Made by a program: the position numbers and the translations under genes | Shown here: in pieces, positions 10,125 to 22,719 of the stretch | Layout of the letters: every line of letters starts with the position of its first letter | Position numbering within the stretch: the stretch's first letter is position 1 | Assembly: GCA_032871835.1 (NCBI GenBank) | Contig: CM065301.1 | Span: forward strand, 30,574,405-30,638,404 | Reading direction: 5' to 3' | Source of the DNA: Dipteronia dyeriana | Lineage: Eukaryota > Streptophyta > Magnoliopsida > Sapindales > Sapindaceae | DNA length: 64,000 nucleotides | Notes under the pieces: model-generated | The model's input: the letters and a program-made list of their open reading frames with translations, nothing else | What the model was told of the DNA's origin: nothing | The model's database searches: none

Positions 10125-13100
10125 CTCCCCCTTGAATTAATATACATCAATCATACAGTGAATATGCCTCGTTAAATCCTTTGCTAATAAAAACCCGGTG
10201 GGGAAAAAAATAGCAGAGGAAAAAGAGTACATTATTCATCTGTATCTCAAATTAACCTTTAATGGTAATAGGGGTGCAAAAACTGTCTCATTAAAACCTT
10301 ACTAGTAAAAACCCGATGGGATAAAAACCTAGTGAAGGAAAAAGAGTACAGTTGCATTGTATTTCCTCCAAATCGTAAAAACCCTTGATAAATATGCTCC
10401 CCCTCATTCTTATATGGATGTTTTAATATTTTGCTAAGATATTTCTATCTATCACATCCCAACCTTTTGGAAATCTTGTATGAAGAACTTTACTAATGTT
10501 GCTTTTCAAATTGGTGCAACCTGTTATATATAACATTATGTTATTTTATAATAAAAAAACACCATTTGAACATAGATTTGGTATTTCAAGACCAAAAGGT
10601 TCATCATTATTATTTTCATTAATGAATGAGGATTATACATCACTTTAATTTTATGTAACAAGCATCAAGGTATCCATTCAATAAGTTTTATCTATGAAAA
10701 AGTACTTCAGGACCTTTTCTTATATATGTTGATTCATGTATTATTATGTTAATTGAAAAACACTCAATACGGCCATTAATCGAGACTAAATATCATTTTC
10801 CAAGATTTTTTTCATCTTAGAAATTATTCCTTATAAACGTATAATTTGTAAACTCATCGGGAGTATTAATAAGTCTCAAACGATCAACATATACTTCTTT
10901 GGAATCAAATTTGTGGATTCTTCCAACACAATATTCATAAATACATATGTACTACATGCATTTTGTTATATTAAATTCAATATATACAAAATGTAGTATC
11001 AAATTACTTGCTTCAGGTATTTAAATCCTTATAGGATTTTTATTCATTGTCAAACTAGGTTTCTGCAGTAAACATTTTATCATAATTCGTACGAAAATAA
11101 TTATATTCAATAAATTTGATGTCATCAAACATTTGAACTGCAGGTCCAAAATTTTCAAAAATAAGTATAACTCTGCCTTTTATTTTTCACCATTGTGTCG
11201 ACATATATACAATTTATAGTTTAAGACCATCATCATATTTTCATAATACACATATCAATATATGATCTCAATTTCTATATTATCAATATAATTGATTTAC
11301 ATTTCGTATTCCAGGTGCCTCTTCAGGGGTTACTTAATCCTCTTTAATATTAAGTACACATGCCTCTTTATACAATTTTTTTTTTTCGGAGAATATAATC
11401 TCTTTATTTCTAGTACATGTGTCTCTACTGGGATAATTGAGATTTTTCTACTTTCTACTCCAAGAGTCTCATAGGGGGATTAACATTTTTCTATGTATCT
11501 TCAGGATTTTATTTTTTACTTATGAGAGACTAACTCTTTGGGAGTCTTTGATGATGATGATTTAATTATCAATTGAGTATTATTTTCACTATGTTTATGA
11601 TATTTCAAATTCCACTTCTAAGGAACCTTATCATTTGAACTAAATTGTCTTTCATTAACAGATGCTATTTTTTTGTCATTTCATAAATTGTTCTACAGAA
11701 ACAACCACTCGAGTTTGTTTATTGGTAGAATGTAATTTTATTATTTTCTTCGAATCATCTGAAAAATTATTTGCATGCTATGCAAATCACAAGATGATGC
11801 ATACAATGTAATTTCACGTCATTTATCAATTTATGACAATTCTCCCCCTAACGACGAGAAAATTAAATTTCAAGAAAATCTTATGCATCATCGTAATTTT
11901 CTATATGATCTCGTTTATTATGTCATATTGTACTTTAAGTACTATCGTCTTATGTCCTTCGGAGACATTCAGTAGCAAAAATATTTTTCATTGAGGAAAA
12001 ATATTTCAATATTTCGATGCATCATTTTCTTTAATTGAACTTCTAGTTTATAACATAATATTAATCATATGATATTATGACATGATAAACTATAAAAACA
12101 GGCATTCTTCTGGCATGTAAAATATTTTTTAATTGACACAAAATAATTTCTTTGTTCATTGATCTTCTAGATCTAATAAATACAATGTATTTTCATGTAA
12201 TTATTTTTCACTTTGTATCAAAATAATAGCTTTTGTAGAGCATTCATTTTTTCTAGTTAAAAATCAATAAAATATTAAAATTTACCGTATATGCTCTTTT
12301 GTCATTTTATTTAACACCTAAAGCAAGCAGAAAGATTTTATAATTCCTAAAAGGTGTATTCAAAATGATTTCAAATTTTCTTGCTTTGTTTTGGTGTTAT
12401 TCCACTTCTGGTGGATTAAAATGAATTTCTCGTAGTAATCACCTTAGCTTCAATAATTATTTTAAATATCTATATTTGCAATCACAACAATGACATTTTG
12501 AAAGAAACATCATTCACTTCAAGGAATGATATTAATCCAAATATTCTCAAATTACTAATATCAATATTGCTCCTTTAATAGCAGATTAGAGGCATATAAT
12601 TATCATAATATATATTGTTACTTCATGAACAAATATTTGAGTCACGACGTGTAATATATTTCAATCATGTCTTTTCTTGGTAATCAAATCCTTCATCTTA
12701 TCGAATCAAAAGGACTATTGGATCTTTACCATGAAATACTTATATTTCAACTTATCATAAATAAATAAAAACAATGATACAATATAACAAATCAATATGA
12801 TTTTGAGTAACAATTTAAATGATGAAAATCTAAACACAAAATATATCTAATTTTAATAAGAATTCTAGATATCATAATTGTTATATGTAATATATATTAA
12901 TTAGCAAATATATTAAGTGTTCATATGTATTATGTAAATATATCAAGATGTACATATGACGGTAAAATTTATATGATGCAAATTTTGAAAATTCATATTT
13001 TCTATGAAAGTTTTGATACCTTACAGACATCACAAAGAGAAAGAATTATAGAAGAAATAACAATATTTTAATTAAAGATGAGAAATTAAAGTAAAATTTA

Positions 13101-15227
13101 ATTCATAAAGAATCAATATCAAGTATTAGATAAATCAACCATGAAAGCAACCCCATGTTATGATAATTCAAAGCTACTAAAACAATACAAAAACTTAATT
13201 TTAAGACCACGTAAAAGCAAATTATTTTCATAATAAAACCACCAATTTAAAAAAAGCACAAAATTTAAGAATCATAAAACTAAATATCGCACGGTGAATT
13301 CATAGACCAATAAATGAATAATAGAAACAATTTTTGACTAATAGATGTACGAAATACCAAAATTCATATTGTCTTGTATGTGAAAAAATAATCTTTTACA
13401 CTCTACATACCATGATAAGAATGAACAATCACATTGTTGGAGTCTTTTCATATGAAATATAAACAATGAATATGAGGTAGAAATATCATAACTGCAAGAA
13501 ACTCAAGAGGTTAGAAAAATTAATTTTGAACCTACTTATATCATAACTTTATGATTATGATGTACAAATTCAAAACTTTAAGTTTAAAAAAAAAATCACA
13601 TTCAATTAAAATTTTGAGTTTCATTAGAACTTCAAATTCATATATAAATTTCATAGATATAATTAAAGATTAACTTCAGGCTCCAAATAATAATAACATA
13701 AATTGAAATTCAAAATTTTAAGCTCTAATTTGATTTAAATTCAAAATTTCATGTTTTGATTTGATTATGATTCATAATTAGATTGAGCTTCTAGTTCTTC
13801 AGGATCAAATTGAGCTTCAACTCTTTGATTTTGCAATTGTAAAATCTCACATTTACTTGAGTTTTAATTTATGCAATCTTTAGGTTGCAAGTCGTTCACT
13901 ACATTTTTGCAATCTTCAGGTTGTAATACAATCATCTATTTTTTTTTTCATTTCTTCACAACCCAAAACTAAAATAATGTGAATAAAATAAAAGAAAGAA
14001 AATAAAATCATCTTTCGAGATAGAGAAATATATATTTTACAATTTGTTGGAACTTTTGGTATCACCATGAGATTGTGATTTACTATTTCAAGATGCTAGA
14101 TTCTTAATAAAATCGTATTGCCTATTGAAACCTCTGATTCATCTTTAAATTTAGAACTTCAGGTTCTCAATTTGATTCAAATTTAGAACTTTTAGTTCCT
14201 AATTGGATTTGAATACAGAACTTCTGGTTAAATATACATCGATAAATTTCAATCACAACATTGAAATATGAACCGCTGAAAATAAAAATAAATTTATTTT
14301 ATGTTGTAGAAGATCCAATATAGTGGTAACCATAAAGAATACTCATAAAAAATAGTTGTATAAATAAATTAAATCTAAACAACAATAAAGTAAATCATAT
14401 TAAAATACTTGGATCGTGCTCAAAATTTGAAAAAATATATATACCCTTTTTTCAAATTTCGGACTTTATTTTATAGTCCATGTCCCATAAAGTAAATCAC
14501 AAAAGTAATTACACAATATCTATGAATAAATAGATATTTGGTTATAATTGTATCACAATATTAAGTTCATGATTTTCTGTTTCGGAACTTCAGGTTCTTA
14601 ACAAAATTCATATTTGATAGATGTTTAAAACTTCATTATGGCTCTACATGCATATATAAACATCGAGTTTATATTTTAAAATAATAGTTTTTTGGAACTT
14701 CGGATTCCAAAAATAATTATTACTTCAACTGTAATTTATAATTTAAGGTTCTGATTCAATGTATATTCATTATTTGAAATCGATAAATTCCAATAAGATT
14801 TTTTATTATCATTATGTTAAGCTTCAGGCTTTTTGTTATTGCAAACTTAAAACACTAAATTGGGTTTCAGGTTAATCAAGCTTTAGGTTAATCAAGCTTT
14901 AAGCTTATCAAGCTTCAGACTTTTTGATTTAACATTTATCAAATATATATCAAATCAAGCTTCAAACTCTCTGATTTTACAATCTTTGGGTTGCAATATA
15001 ATTAATTTCATTTTTGCAATCTTCCAGTTGCAATACAATCATTTAATCTTTCTTTTCTTAGCAACCCAATAAATATTTACAACAAAAATTAAGAAGTGAA
15101 ATAATATAAACAATTTTTTTTCTTAGCTCAAAATTAGAGGAAGAAATACTTTACAATTTTTTTTGGATCTCTCGGTCTCATCATGAAGGTGTTGTCTCTT
15201 ATCACGTATCGAATTTGATCATATGAC
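10125..15227. other. Copia internal region, no readable protein, recurring CTTCAGGTT motif
   Basis: About 5.1 kb, strongly AT-rich, stops in all frames. Between roughly 13670 and 15030 a motif like AACTTCAGGTTC or AATCTTCAGGTTGCAAT recurs at least a dozen times (for example near 13673, 13790, 13877, 13913, 14155, 14585, 14697, 14820, 14865, 14985). The segments around 13860-14090 and 14975-15200 look like diverged copies of one another (GCAATCTT..GGTTGCAA, then ACAATTT...GGTATCACCATGA against GGTCTCATCATGA). Confidence 0.55.
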
Positions 15228-15984
15228 TGTTAGGTTTTAGTTTGTGTTGACATTAATTCCATATCAAAATGATGTTTACTTGTAATGACTTAGTTGTTTA
15301 GGTTCATGATGATTCAAGCTTCAAGGAAGAAGAACCAACAAGTCAAAGCAAGTTCTAAGTCTTCAAAGAGAAATGATGCAATATGGTTCTACAAAGGTAT
15401 ACTAAGACCTTATCTTTCTCTTACAAGGTTTAGGCACACTCACACATATCATACATTTGTGTCCCTACATCGTTGTGCACCTTTATAGGCACACACACAC
15501 AATTCATTCATATGTGTCCCTGCAACGTTGTGCACCTTTATAGGCACACACACACACATATCATACATTTGTGTCCCTGCATCGTTGTGCATTATTTATA
15601 ACATATTCACACACTTGAAGATGAATGCTCATGCATTGGTTTGGAAATAACATGTTTTTGAATATGCATGATTGGAAACTATCTCTATATAGTTTGTATT
15701 CCATTGTGAATTGTGTTTGTGTGTGTATATGTTTGTATAACATGGATATTAAAATTGGATTTAGTCCTAAATCATTCTTGATTGAGTTTCGGTCATTTCA
15801 GTTACACATACTATTGATTTCAAGTTCTAAGTCAAAAGATACTACACTTTCAACTCATGTTTCATACATTGTCTTCGTCTTCGTATATCGAGTCGAATTA
15901 TTATTTTTTGGGTGGAGTATCTTATATTTCCATGTCCGTGTGAGAGTTATGGTTCGTAATCCGTAAATGGATTTGAATTCCGAG

Positions 15985-16205
15985 TTCGGAGGCTGGATAA
16001 CGATCGAAGAACGCGAGGGAGCACGAGGGGAATGCACCATGGCCAAAAGGCCATGAAGGTGTGCATGCCCCAGATGGCGCGTGGCCATCTCTGCCGCACA
16101 ATCTTGCTGCCTCGAGATGCCCACGCACCATCTTGGGGGAGCACTAACAAGTGAGGGCAATTTGGTCCTTTCATCTTTCTTCTTTCCCACTCCTTTATAA
16201 TCTCT
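15985..16205. promoter_or_regulatory. GC-rich palindromic block and TATA region of the solo LTR
   Basis: An otherwise AT-rich LTR turns GC-rich here, with CATGGCCAAAAGGCCATG and CAGATGGCGCGTGGCCATC-type inverted words, followed by a TATA-like CCTTTATAATC near 16190. Upstream CpG-rich palindromic blocks have been described for Sirevirus LTRs; equivalents lie at 29060-29210 and 36470-36615. Confidence 0.55.
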
Positions 16206-17129
16206 TTCCTTCTCACATTTCATTCTAAGAAGAAATTCAAATCAAGTGTGCAGAAATTTTCTCTCTAAATTTTCTCACTTTCCAAACACTATAAATTCTT
16301 CATTTGAACTTCGATTTGAGTGATCCAAAGTTGAGAGTGTTCATCTATTCATTCTCCATCTTTTCTCTGAAGGTTTGAGTTAATTTTGCTGCTGTTTTTG
16401 GTGTCTAATCATACAAAAACGGGACTGCACCTAAATCAACTAAGGCATTGATTTTCTCTTAAAGTTTTCTTTTAAAACTTGGTCAACTACCTTGGGTTTT
16501 CTTCTTCTACATATATTTGTATATTATGAGTGTTTTGATTTGTGTTTTGAACACTTTCAAAGATAGATTGAATTTCAATTGAAATCATACATGTTGAGTT
16601 ATGTTTTGATTTTGCCTATGTTATCACATGTTTGGGATTGTATTGTGCTAGCTTTGATTCTAGGACTATTTTGTGATCTTTGATTGATTGATTTTATGAA
16701 AAATAGTTCCTCACATGTATTAGGCTCTCTTGGCCGAGAATCTCACATAATACATGTGCTTATGTTCTTTTGAGTTATTCATGTGATTTGTTGAATCTAT
16801 GATTAGGAATATGCTCTAGAACTTTTGCTTAAATCTATTTGACTTTGTCATATGATTTTAGCATGTTTTAGGTTTTTATGATTTAAACTTGATCTTGTGA
16901 TTTGTTGAACATATCTTGTGATTCAAGTTTATATATATGCATGTATCTAGGATGTTATTAATATTGAACATATCTTACATGATCTAGATTGATTACACAT
17001 GTATGATTGATTAGACTACATGTGATTTGTGCATTCATGCTCATGTCTAGTATTTACCATATGATGTGTTGATCATAGCATTCTATATTGCATGCTTGTT
17101 TGTGTTTTGCAATCATGATCACCTAGATG

Positions 17130-17440
17130 CCTTGTGAGAAGGAAGTCTTGACAATAGGTGTGAGACCTATGGTGTTAAGCAAGAAGTCTTGGCAAGAGGT
17201 GTGAAGCCTTGAATTGTCGAGCAAGGAAGTCTTGGCTAGAGGTGTGAAGCCTTGGATAGTTGAGCAAGAAGTCTTGCCTAGAGTTGGGAGAACTCGGATA
17301 GGTGAGCAAGGAAGTCTTGACTAGAGTCGTAAGGACTTAGTTGAGCAAGAAGTCTTGCCTTGGGTTGTGAAGATCAGGATAAGGTGAGCAAGGAAGTCTT
17401 GACAAGAGGTGTGAAGCCTCGGATTGTTGAGCATAGGGCG
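17130..17440. repeat. About 45-bp minisatellite in solo LTR
   Basis: Roughly seven imperfect units built from GAGCAAGGAAGTCTTGACTA and GAGGTGTGAAGCCT words. The same minisatellite is present in both LTRs of the copia element at 28-38 kb (about 29945-30230 and 37350-37620). Confidence 0.8.
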
Positions 17441-17966
17441 ACAACTTCTAGAGTAGGATAGGAGTGTAGTTTCTAGGTAAAGAGGTCACTTGAGAGATTT
17501 TCTTGTCTTATCTACTAGTGGATTTTGTTTGCCGGTGGCTGCTAACCCGTGGATGTTTCCTCTTCGGAGGTTTACCACATTATATCTTGTGTCAACTTTT
17601 CTCTATCCCTATCTCTTTAATATTTGTATTGTGGATAGAACTCTTTATGTATGTTGACTTCCTTTCTATGAAATTGATTGTATATATGTTACAATTTCTT
17701 GTTTGTATCACAATTTACTTGTGTTTTATATATTGATTAATTGTCTTTAATTAATATATATTGTGATACAAGTAATCTAGAGGGACAAACTTTTATTTGT
17801 TTTTAAGGGAGTCGAAAAATGTATCTAACCTATTCATCCCTCCTCTCTAGGTTAGCCTTGAGCATTTAACCGTGATTGTATTTTCAATGACGTATTGTCT
17901 TCAAACGAGAAACTTTCATATCCGAAACCTGAAACATATAATGGTTAGAGATTTATGTTGATAACG

Positions 17967-18276
17967 TGTTATAAATTGATTAAGAATAAATAAAAATATA
18001 AAACATAAACTTATAGAAGAGAAGAGATAAAAAATAGCTAAAAGAGATGTTTTTTATTCCTCAATTATTCTCATCACAAAGTGTATGAAATACAATGGTT
18101 TGAGATCCTTTTTATAGCCTCACAATCCCACATTACATTAAGTATATATAACTTACATTATAATGAATCATAAAATTGATCATTATGATAAAGCTAGTGG
18201 GAATACAAAAGGATGGAAGTTTCTTCCATGGATTGATGGATATTTATTCATATATAATTGCATTATATTCATAACA
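17967..18276 (-). repeat. 5' LTR of the non-coding copia-type element
   Basis: Partner of 9814-10124. On the minus strand the LTR end AACA is followed by CGTTATCAACATAAATCTC, where a primer-binding site would lie; it is not a clear match to the usual TGGTATCAGAGC site. Confidence 0.85.
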
Positions 18277-18776
18277 ACTGAATTATATTCACTGCTAGTA
18301 TGATTTTATTTGAAAATACTGTTGAGATAATCTGTTTCAATCAAATTTTAAATATTGCTAATATAACACAATTTAGAGCTAGCTCATAGAATTATGACTA
18401 ATAAACAATTCATCTCTAATTTTAACTTGAATTTTATCGAGCTTTAAATGAAGTTTTGAGTTCATATAGGCAAACTATTATATTCTTAGTTTCTTATATT
18501 ATTCTGAGACTCCAAACAATTATATATTTGGATAAAAACAAATTTACACTTATTCTCAGATCCTTCAAAACTAAAGAATTTGTTTTTATTAAAACCGCCA
18601 ATGTTTTGAGTAAGAAGAACCCTACTCGTGTCGTCGTGTTTTTCCAAAACTTCCAAAGCTAGATTTATTTTTTTAAACGTTCCAAAGCTAGATCTTAACT
18701 TATTTTTTTCAAAAAGAAATTAATAAAATGATATGTGGAGTGAACTAATGTAAATAATAATAATAATAATAATAAC

Positions 18777-18825
<49 letters not shown>

Positions 18826-19187
18826 CTAACGTAAATGCCAAGGATGGGTCAATTTTGCATTAACAAAACATGGAAAATGGGTTGTGCATCATTCAATTTC
18901 ATGAATCTTAAATTAGGATAAGATGAGGTTGACCCAACGACATGCCCCTCACACTCACACTTTGGATTGGGCAAAAAAACTTATAAATCACTGAATCGAA
19001 CTGAATCAAACCAAACTGTTTTGTCTAGTCTGGTTTTCAATTTATTTTAAAAAAAAAACCGTTTGGTTTTATTATAAAAAAAATCATATAGTCTGGTCTT
19101 GTTTATGGTCAAAGTCTAGCAAACCCGAACCAAACTGTAACCCGAATACATATAAGACACATATTTTAGTTTACTATAAGCCACAAC
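18277..19187. other. AT-rich intergenic stretch with (AAT)n microsatellite
   Basis: No gene seen. An AATn/AACn trinucleotide microsatellite runs about 18754-18826. From about 18985 to 19140 the sequence is rich in AACCAAACTG and CCGAACC words and may be the end of another decayed DNA transposon whose partner lies near 23840-23900; I could not define its ends. Confidence 0.5.
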
Positions 19188-19384
19188 CAGTGTTGTAGTA
19201 AATGTTAGACGCTAGTCGGACGAAGACCCAGCGTATAGCGCCTAGGCCGATTAGTCAACAATTAATCGGGGATTGATTGGAAAACATATTTATAAAAAAA
19301 TTCCAATTATTAAAGGACACATCCAAAGAAAATTCAAATTACCAACCAAGTTATTATAGCTGGATGCCTGGATCTAGAGGTGTC

Positions 19385-19560
19385 CACGGTTCGGTTAAAC
19401 CATTCGAAACAGAAGCGAAACCGGCCTCTGGAAACCGAAACCGTAACCGTAACCGAAACCGTCGGTTACAAAACAGGTTGGAAACCGGATCCGGCGGTTC
19501 GGTTACGGTTATGGGATATGAAAAACCGACCGAAAACCGCCGGTTTCGAAAAAAAAAAAC
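19385..19560. repeat. Left subterminal CCGAAAC array of the hAT
   Basis: Dense short words AACCGAAACCG and CGGTTCGGTT in both orientations directly inside the left TIR. The counterpart is 22720-23020. Such clusters inside hAT ends are usually transposase-binding sites; here that is inferred. Confidence 0.75.
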
Positions 19561-19752
19561 AACCAATGAAATGCTGACAAGTGGCAGCATTTCAGAAAAA
19601 AAAAATGACCGTTGGGCGTTGGAGGATGATGACCGTTGAACAACGGTCATCTTCCTTTTTTGTTTCCAACGCCCAACGGTAATATATATATTTTTTCTTT
19701 CTTTTATTTTCCAAATTATCCCTCCACACTAATTCTATAAATCGCCCACCCA

Positions 19753-19774
19753 CCCCCCCCCCCCCCCCCCCCCC
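19753..19774. repeat. 22-base poly-C tract upstream of hAT transposase
   Basis: Run of 22 C between the left subterminal repeats and the transposase start, about 92 bp before the ATG, probably in the 5' leader. A TATA-like ATATATATATTTTT lies just upstream near 19682-19695. Confidence 0.85.
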
Positions 19775-19866
19775 TCCATCCCACAATTCATTCTTCTTCA
19801 CACCACTCCCACCTTCTCTACAATTATCTTCTTTTTTTTCAATTAGTATTTATAATTAATTTTTTA

Positions 19867-22075
19867 ATGGCAAGTGGGGGAGAAGGTTCAGGTCCTACAA
19901 ATTTGGACAGAGGAAAGGGTCCATTGCAAAATTTGTTGGAACACGAAGGTGAAGACGTTAATTACAATGACCGACTTTACCACGAGTTCCTTCAAAGTCA
20001 TTTTGAATCCGATCCCCCTCTTAATCCTAATCCCCCCCCTTTTGTTGCTGAGCCAAATCCCAATATCCCCATTAGTAATAAAAATATATCTACCCCTTCT
20101 ACTATGCCACCCCCTTCAGATGAATTTGATGCAGATGAAGAAGAAAAGCCATTGAAGTCCGATCTCTTCAGAGTGCATATGAAGAAAATTGAGTTAGATG
20201 ATGGAACAATCAAAATCATGTGCAACTACTACCCCAAAACATACAAGGCCGTTAAGTCCTTTGGATATGGCACGTATTGGAACCATGTTAAAAGAAATCA
20301 TCCATCCAAATTGGTGAAATCTAGTAACCAAGGGCAAATATCCAGGTATGGTACCTCTACCAATCAATTATTTCATTATACGTCTGAAAAAAATAAGGAA
20401 GAATTAGCAACAATGGTTGCAGTAGAACATTTACCTTTTAGTTTTGGTGAGAAAGTTGGTTTTGTTAATTATTGTCAAACTGCATTAAATCCTGCAATGC
20501 ATCGTGTTCCTAGAGTCACTCTCACACGTGCACTGTTTTCCATTTACAAAAAAGAAAAACACAAATTGAAATCATTTTTTTTTCCAATATCAAGGTCGCG
20601 TTTCCGTATGTGCTGATATATGGACCGATAATTTTTGTAGCCACCATTACATGGGTGTGACATGTCATTATATTGATAATAATTGGAACATGCAAAAAAG
20701 AATTATTGCATTTCGTGTTTTTGATGAGTCACATACAGCTCATAATATTTTTCGACACCTTAAAATTATTTTTGAAGAGTTTCATATCCAAAACAAAATT
20801 TTTGCAATTGGTTTTGATAATGCGGCGAGCAATACCGCATCTATTCCTATGTTAAAGGAATTATGCAATCCCTATTTTGGGGGTCAATTATTTCATCAAC
20901 GATGTGCATGTCATGTTTTAAATTTGTGTGTTCAAGCTGGATTACAAATTCTTTCTGTTTATATTAGACCAATTAGAGATAGTATTAATTATATCTGGAC
21001 GCATAACAAAATCCAAAAACAATGGTTGAAATTTTGTTCTCAAAATAATAGGCGTCCCATAAAATTTTCTCGAGATATTAGTACTCGTTGGAATTCTACT
21101 TATAAGTTGCTTAATGAAAGTGTTGAATATAAGGAAATATTAGTTTCTTTTATTACTTATAACGTTCCTTCAATTTCGCTTCAATTGAAGCATTGGGATG
21201 TATGTATAAAAATTCTTGAATTGTTACGTGTTTTTAATGATGCTACCAATGCTTTATCTGGTATTTACTATCTCACTACTCATTTATTTCTTGTTCAAAG
21301 TGTTAATATTGCTGGTACATTCAGTGACTGTGAATTAGATGTTCAATTGAGTCAATGTGTTGCTGCAATGAAAAAAAAATGGATACAGTATTATAAGGAT
21401 ATTCCAAATATTTATTTGCTTGCATCTTGTTTTGATCCCCACTTTAAATTAGAATGTTTGCATGATTATTTAACTCATTACTACAATAGTTTAGGAATAG
21501 AAACTGATGTTCTTAGTTGTTGTAATTCCGTTAAGACTTTACTATATGAATTATATGATGAATATCTTAAAATATATGGTCCGTCTTTGAATATATCGGT
21601 TTCACAACCCCAACCCACATCTGATGGTACTACCAGTTCCTCACAATTTAAATTAAAGGGTTTAGGGGATCGATTGTTTTCCCAAAGAGCCAAAAAGTTA
21701 CGAGCATCTTCTTCATCCTCTAACACACATTCTGAGCTTGACCGATTTTTAGAAGCCAATCATGTATTTTTAGAAGATAAATTTAGTATCCAGGGTTGGT
21801 GGAAGGATTATGAACAAGAATATCCAATTTTGGCTATTATTGCCAAACAAATTCTTGGAACACCGGTTTCTACCGTTGCTGTGGAACAAGAATTTAGTGC
21901 AGGTGGAAATATTTTGGATCCAAGACGGTCGGTTCTGTGTCCACAATCACTTGAAGCCCAAGCATGTGTTGATGATTGGACAAAGGCGAAATTTAGACAA
22001 CAAGAACTCAAGCCAGAAATAGTGAATGATTTCTTCGAAGATGATCAAACCACGGGAACAGAAGGCAGCGTATAG
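19867..22075 (+). pseudogene. hAT transposase (BED finger, RNase H-like core, hAT dimerisation), one frameshift
   Basis: Catalyses cut-and-paste movement of the hAT around it. Start ATG at 19867 (MASGGEGSG), stop TAG at 22073-22075; 735 codons plus one extra base. Reading order: acidic N-terminus; a BED-like finger near residue 118 (MCNYYPKTYKAVKSFGYGTYW) in which the second Cys of the usual CxxC is Tyr; core with CHVLNLCVQAGL and DISTRWNSTYKLL typical of plant hAT/DUF4413 proteins; C-terminal dimerisation domain with GWWKDYEQEYPILAIIAKQI and VSTVAVEQEFSAGGNILDPR. The frame changes once, at a run of nine T (20575-20583): upstream ends FRMC*, downstream resumes GRVSVCADIWTDN. An eight-T run would keep it open, so this is either a one-base mutation or a homopolymer error. 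Confidence 0.9.
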
Positions 22076-22719
22076 ATTCTGTTCTAATCTTCCAACCACT
22101 AACACCGACTATCCCACTACAGGTAAAAGAACTACGTGGCCTTTGATTCCTCTACATTGGCGGAGGATACGTAGGCAGCTTAATTGTGGTCAACATTAAG
22201 TGCAAGGCTAATTTTTTCTTTTTTCAATGTGTTATTTGAACTTTGTTAGATTTTATATTCAATTAAGGCTAATTTCTAATTTTTTTATATATAATTTAGA
22301 TGCAATTGTAAAATTTTACTTATTAATTAATGTCAATTTCTTTTATTTTTACATATTCATTGTTAAATAGTTCAACGGTTCAATTGTATATTTAAATAAT
22401 TGTATTTCATATTTTATGTGAATATTTAAAATATAGACATTGTAAATGAAATTTGATTACAAATAAAAATGTTTGGCCATTTTTTAAATTTTAAGTTTAT
22501 CGATTTGTAATTTTGTATTAGTAATTAGACTATTAGTTGTATACTTGTATATACTTGTATAGTTCCATTAAAAACAAAATCACATTTATGTGTATATAAA
22601 AGTACAAATATTAGTTGCATAGTTTCATTTAAAAAAAAAACATATGTATATATATATATAAATTAAATGTATATAAAATAATATATATATTAATTTTTGT
22701 AAAAAAAAAAAAAAAAAAA
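22076..22719. other. hAT 3' non-coding region
   Basis: AT-rich sequence between the transposase stop and the right subterminal array. A short GC-richer stretch with the words GGCGGAGGATACGTAGGC lies near 22150. No ORF. Confidence 0.6.

Larger units (their letters stand above)
15228..17886 (+). mobile_element. Solo LTR of a Sirevirus-like copia element
   Basis: Starts TGTTAGGTTTTAG and ends TATTTTCA, flanked on both sides by ATGAC (15223-15227 and 17887-17891). It is collinear with the LTRs at 28348-30592 and 35755-37997 (same start, acacac-rich segment, GC-rich palindrome zone, 45-bp minisatellite, ACCCGTGGATGTTTCCTC motif) but clearly diverged and about 400 bp longer. Perfect 5-bp TSDs with no internal region identify a solo LTR left by recombination. 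It lies inside the older copia element 9814-18276. Confidence 0.85.
9814..18276 (-). mobile_element. Non-coding copia-type LTR element, minus orientation
   Basis: Bounded by two direct repeats (9814-10124 and 17967-18276, about 97% alike) starting TGTTATAAATTG and ending TTCATAACA. The flanking 5-bp sites are ACCGA (9809-9813) and ACTGA (18277-18281), one mismatch. In the minus direction a polypurine tract (CAAGGGGGAG) sits directly before the 3' LTR at 10125-10135. Nearby sequence reading CCCATCGGGTTTTTACTAG on the minus strand is typical of the 3' side of Copia elements. Without the inserted solo LTR the element is about 5.8 kb, but no gag, protease, integrase or RT can be read in any frame. 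It is a decayed or LARD-like copy. Confidence 0.8.

Noticed and set aside
15294..15488. Small plus-strand frame in the solo LTR
   Set aside because: Not conserved in the two related LTRs at the same position.
17130..17440. CRISPR-like array
   Set aside because: Repeat and spacer are not separable, units are imperfect and directly adjoining, and the context is a plant LTR; it is a minisatellite.
19277..19639. Asn/Arg-rich frame starting MENIFIKKF
   Set aside because: It crosses the outer element, the TSD and the left hAT subterminal repeats; a chance frame.
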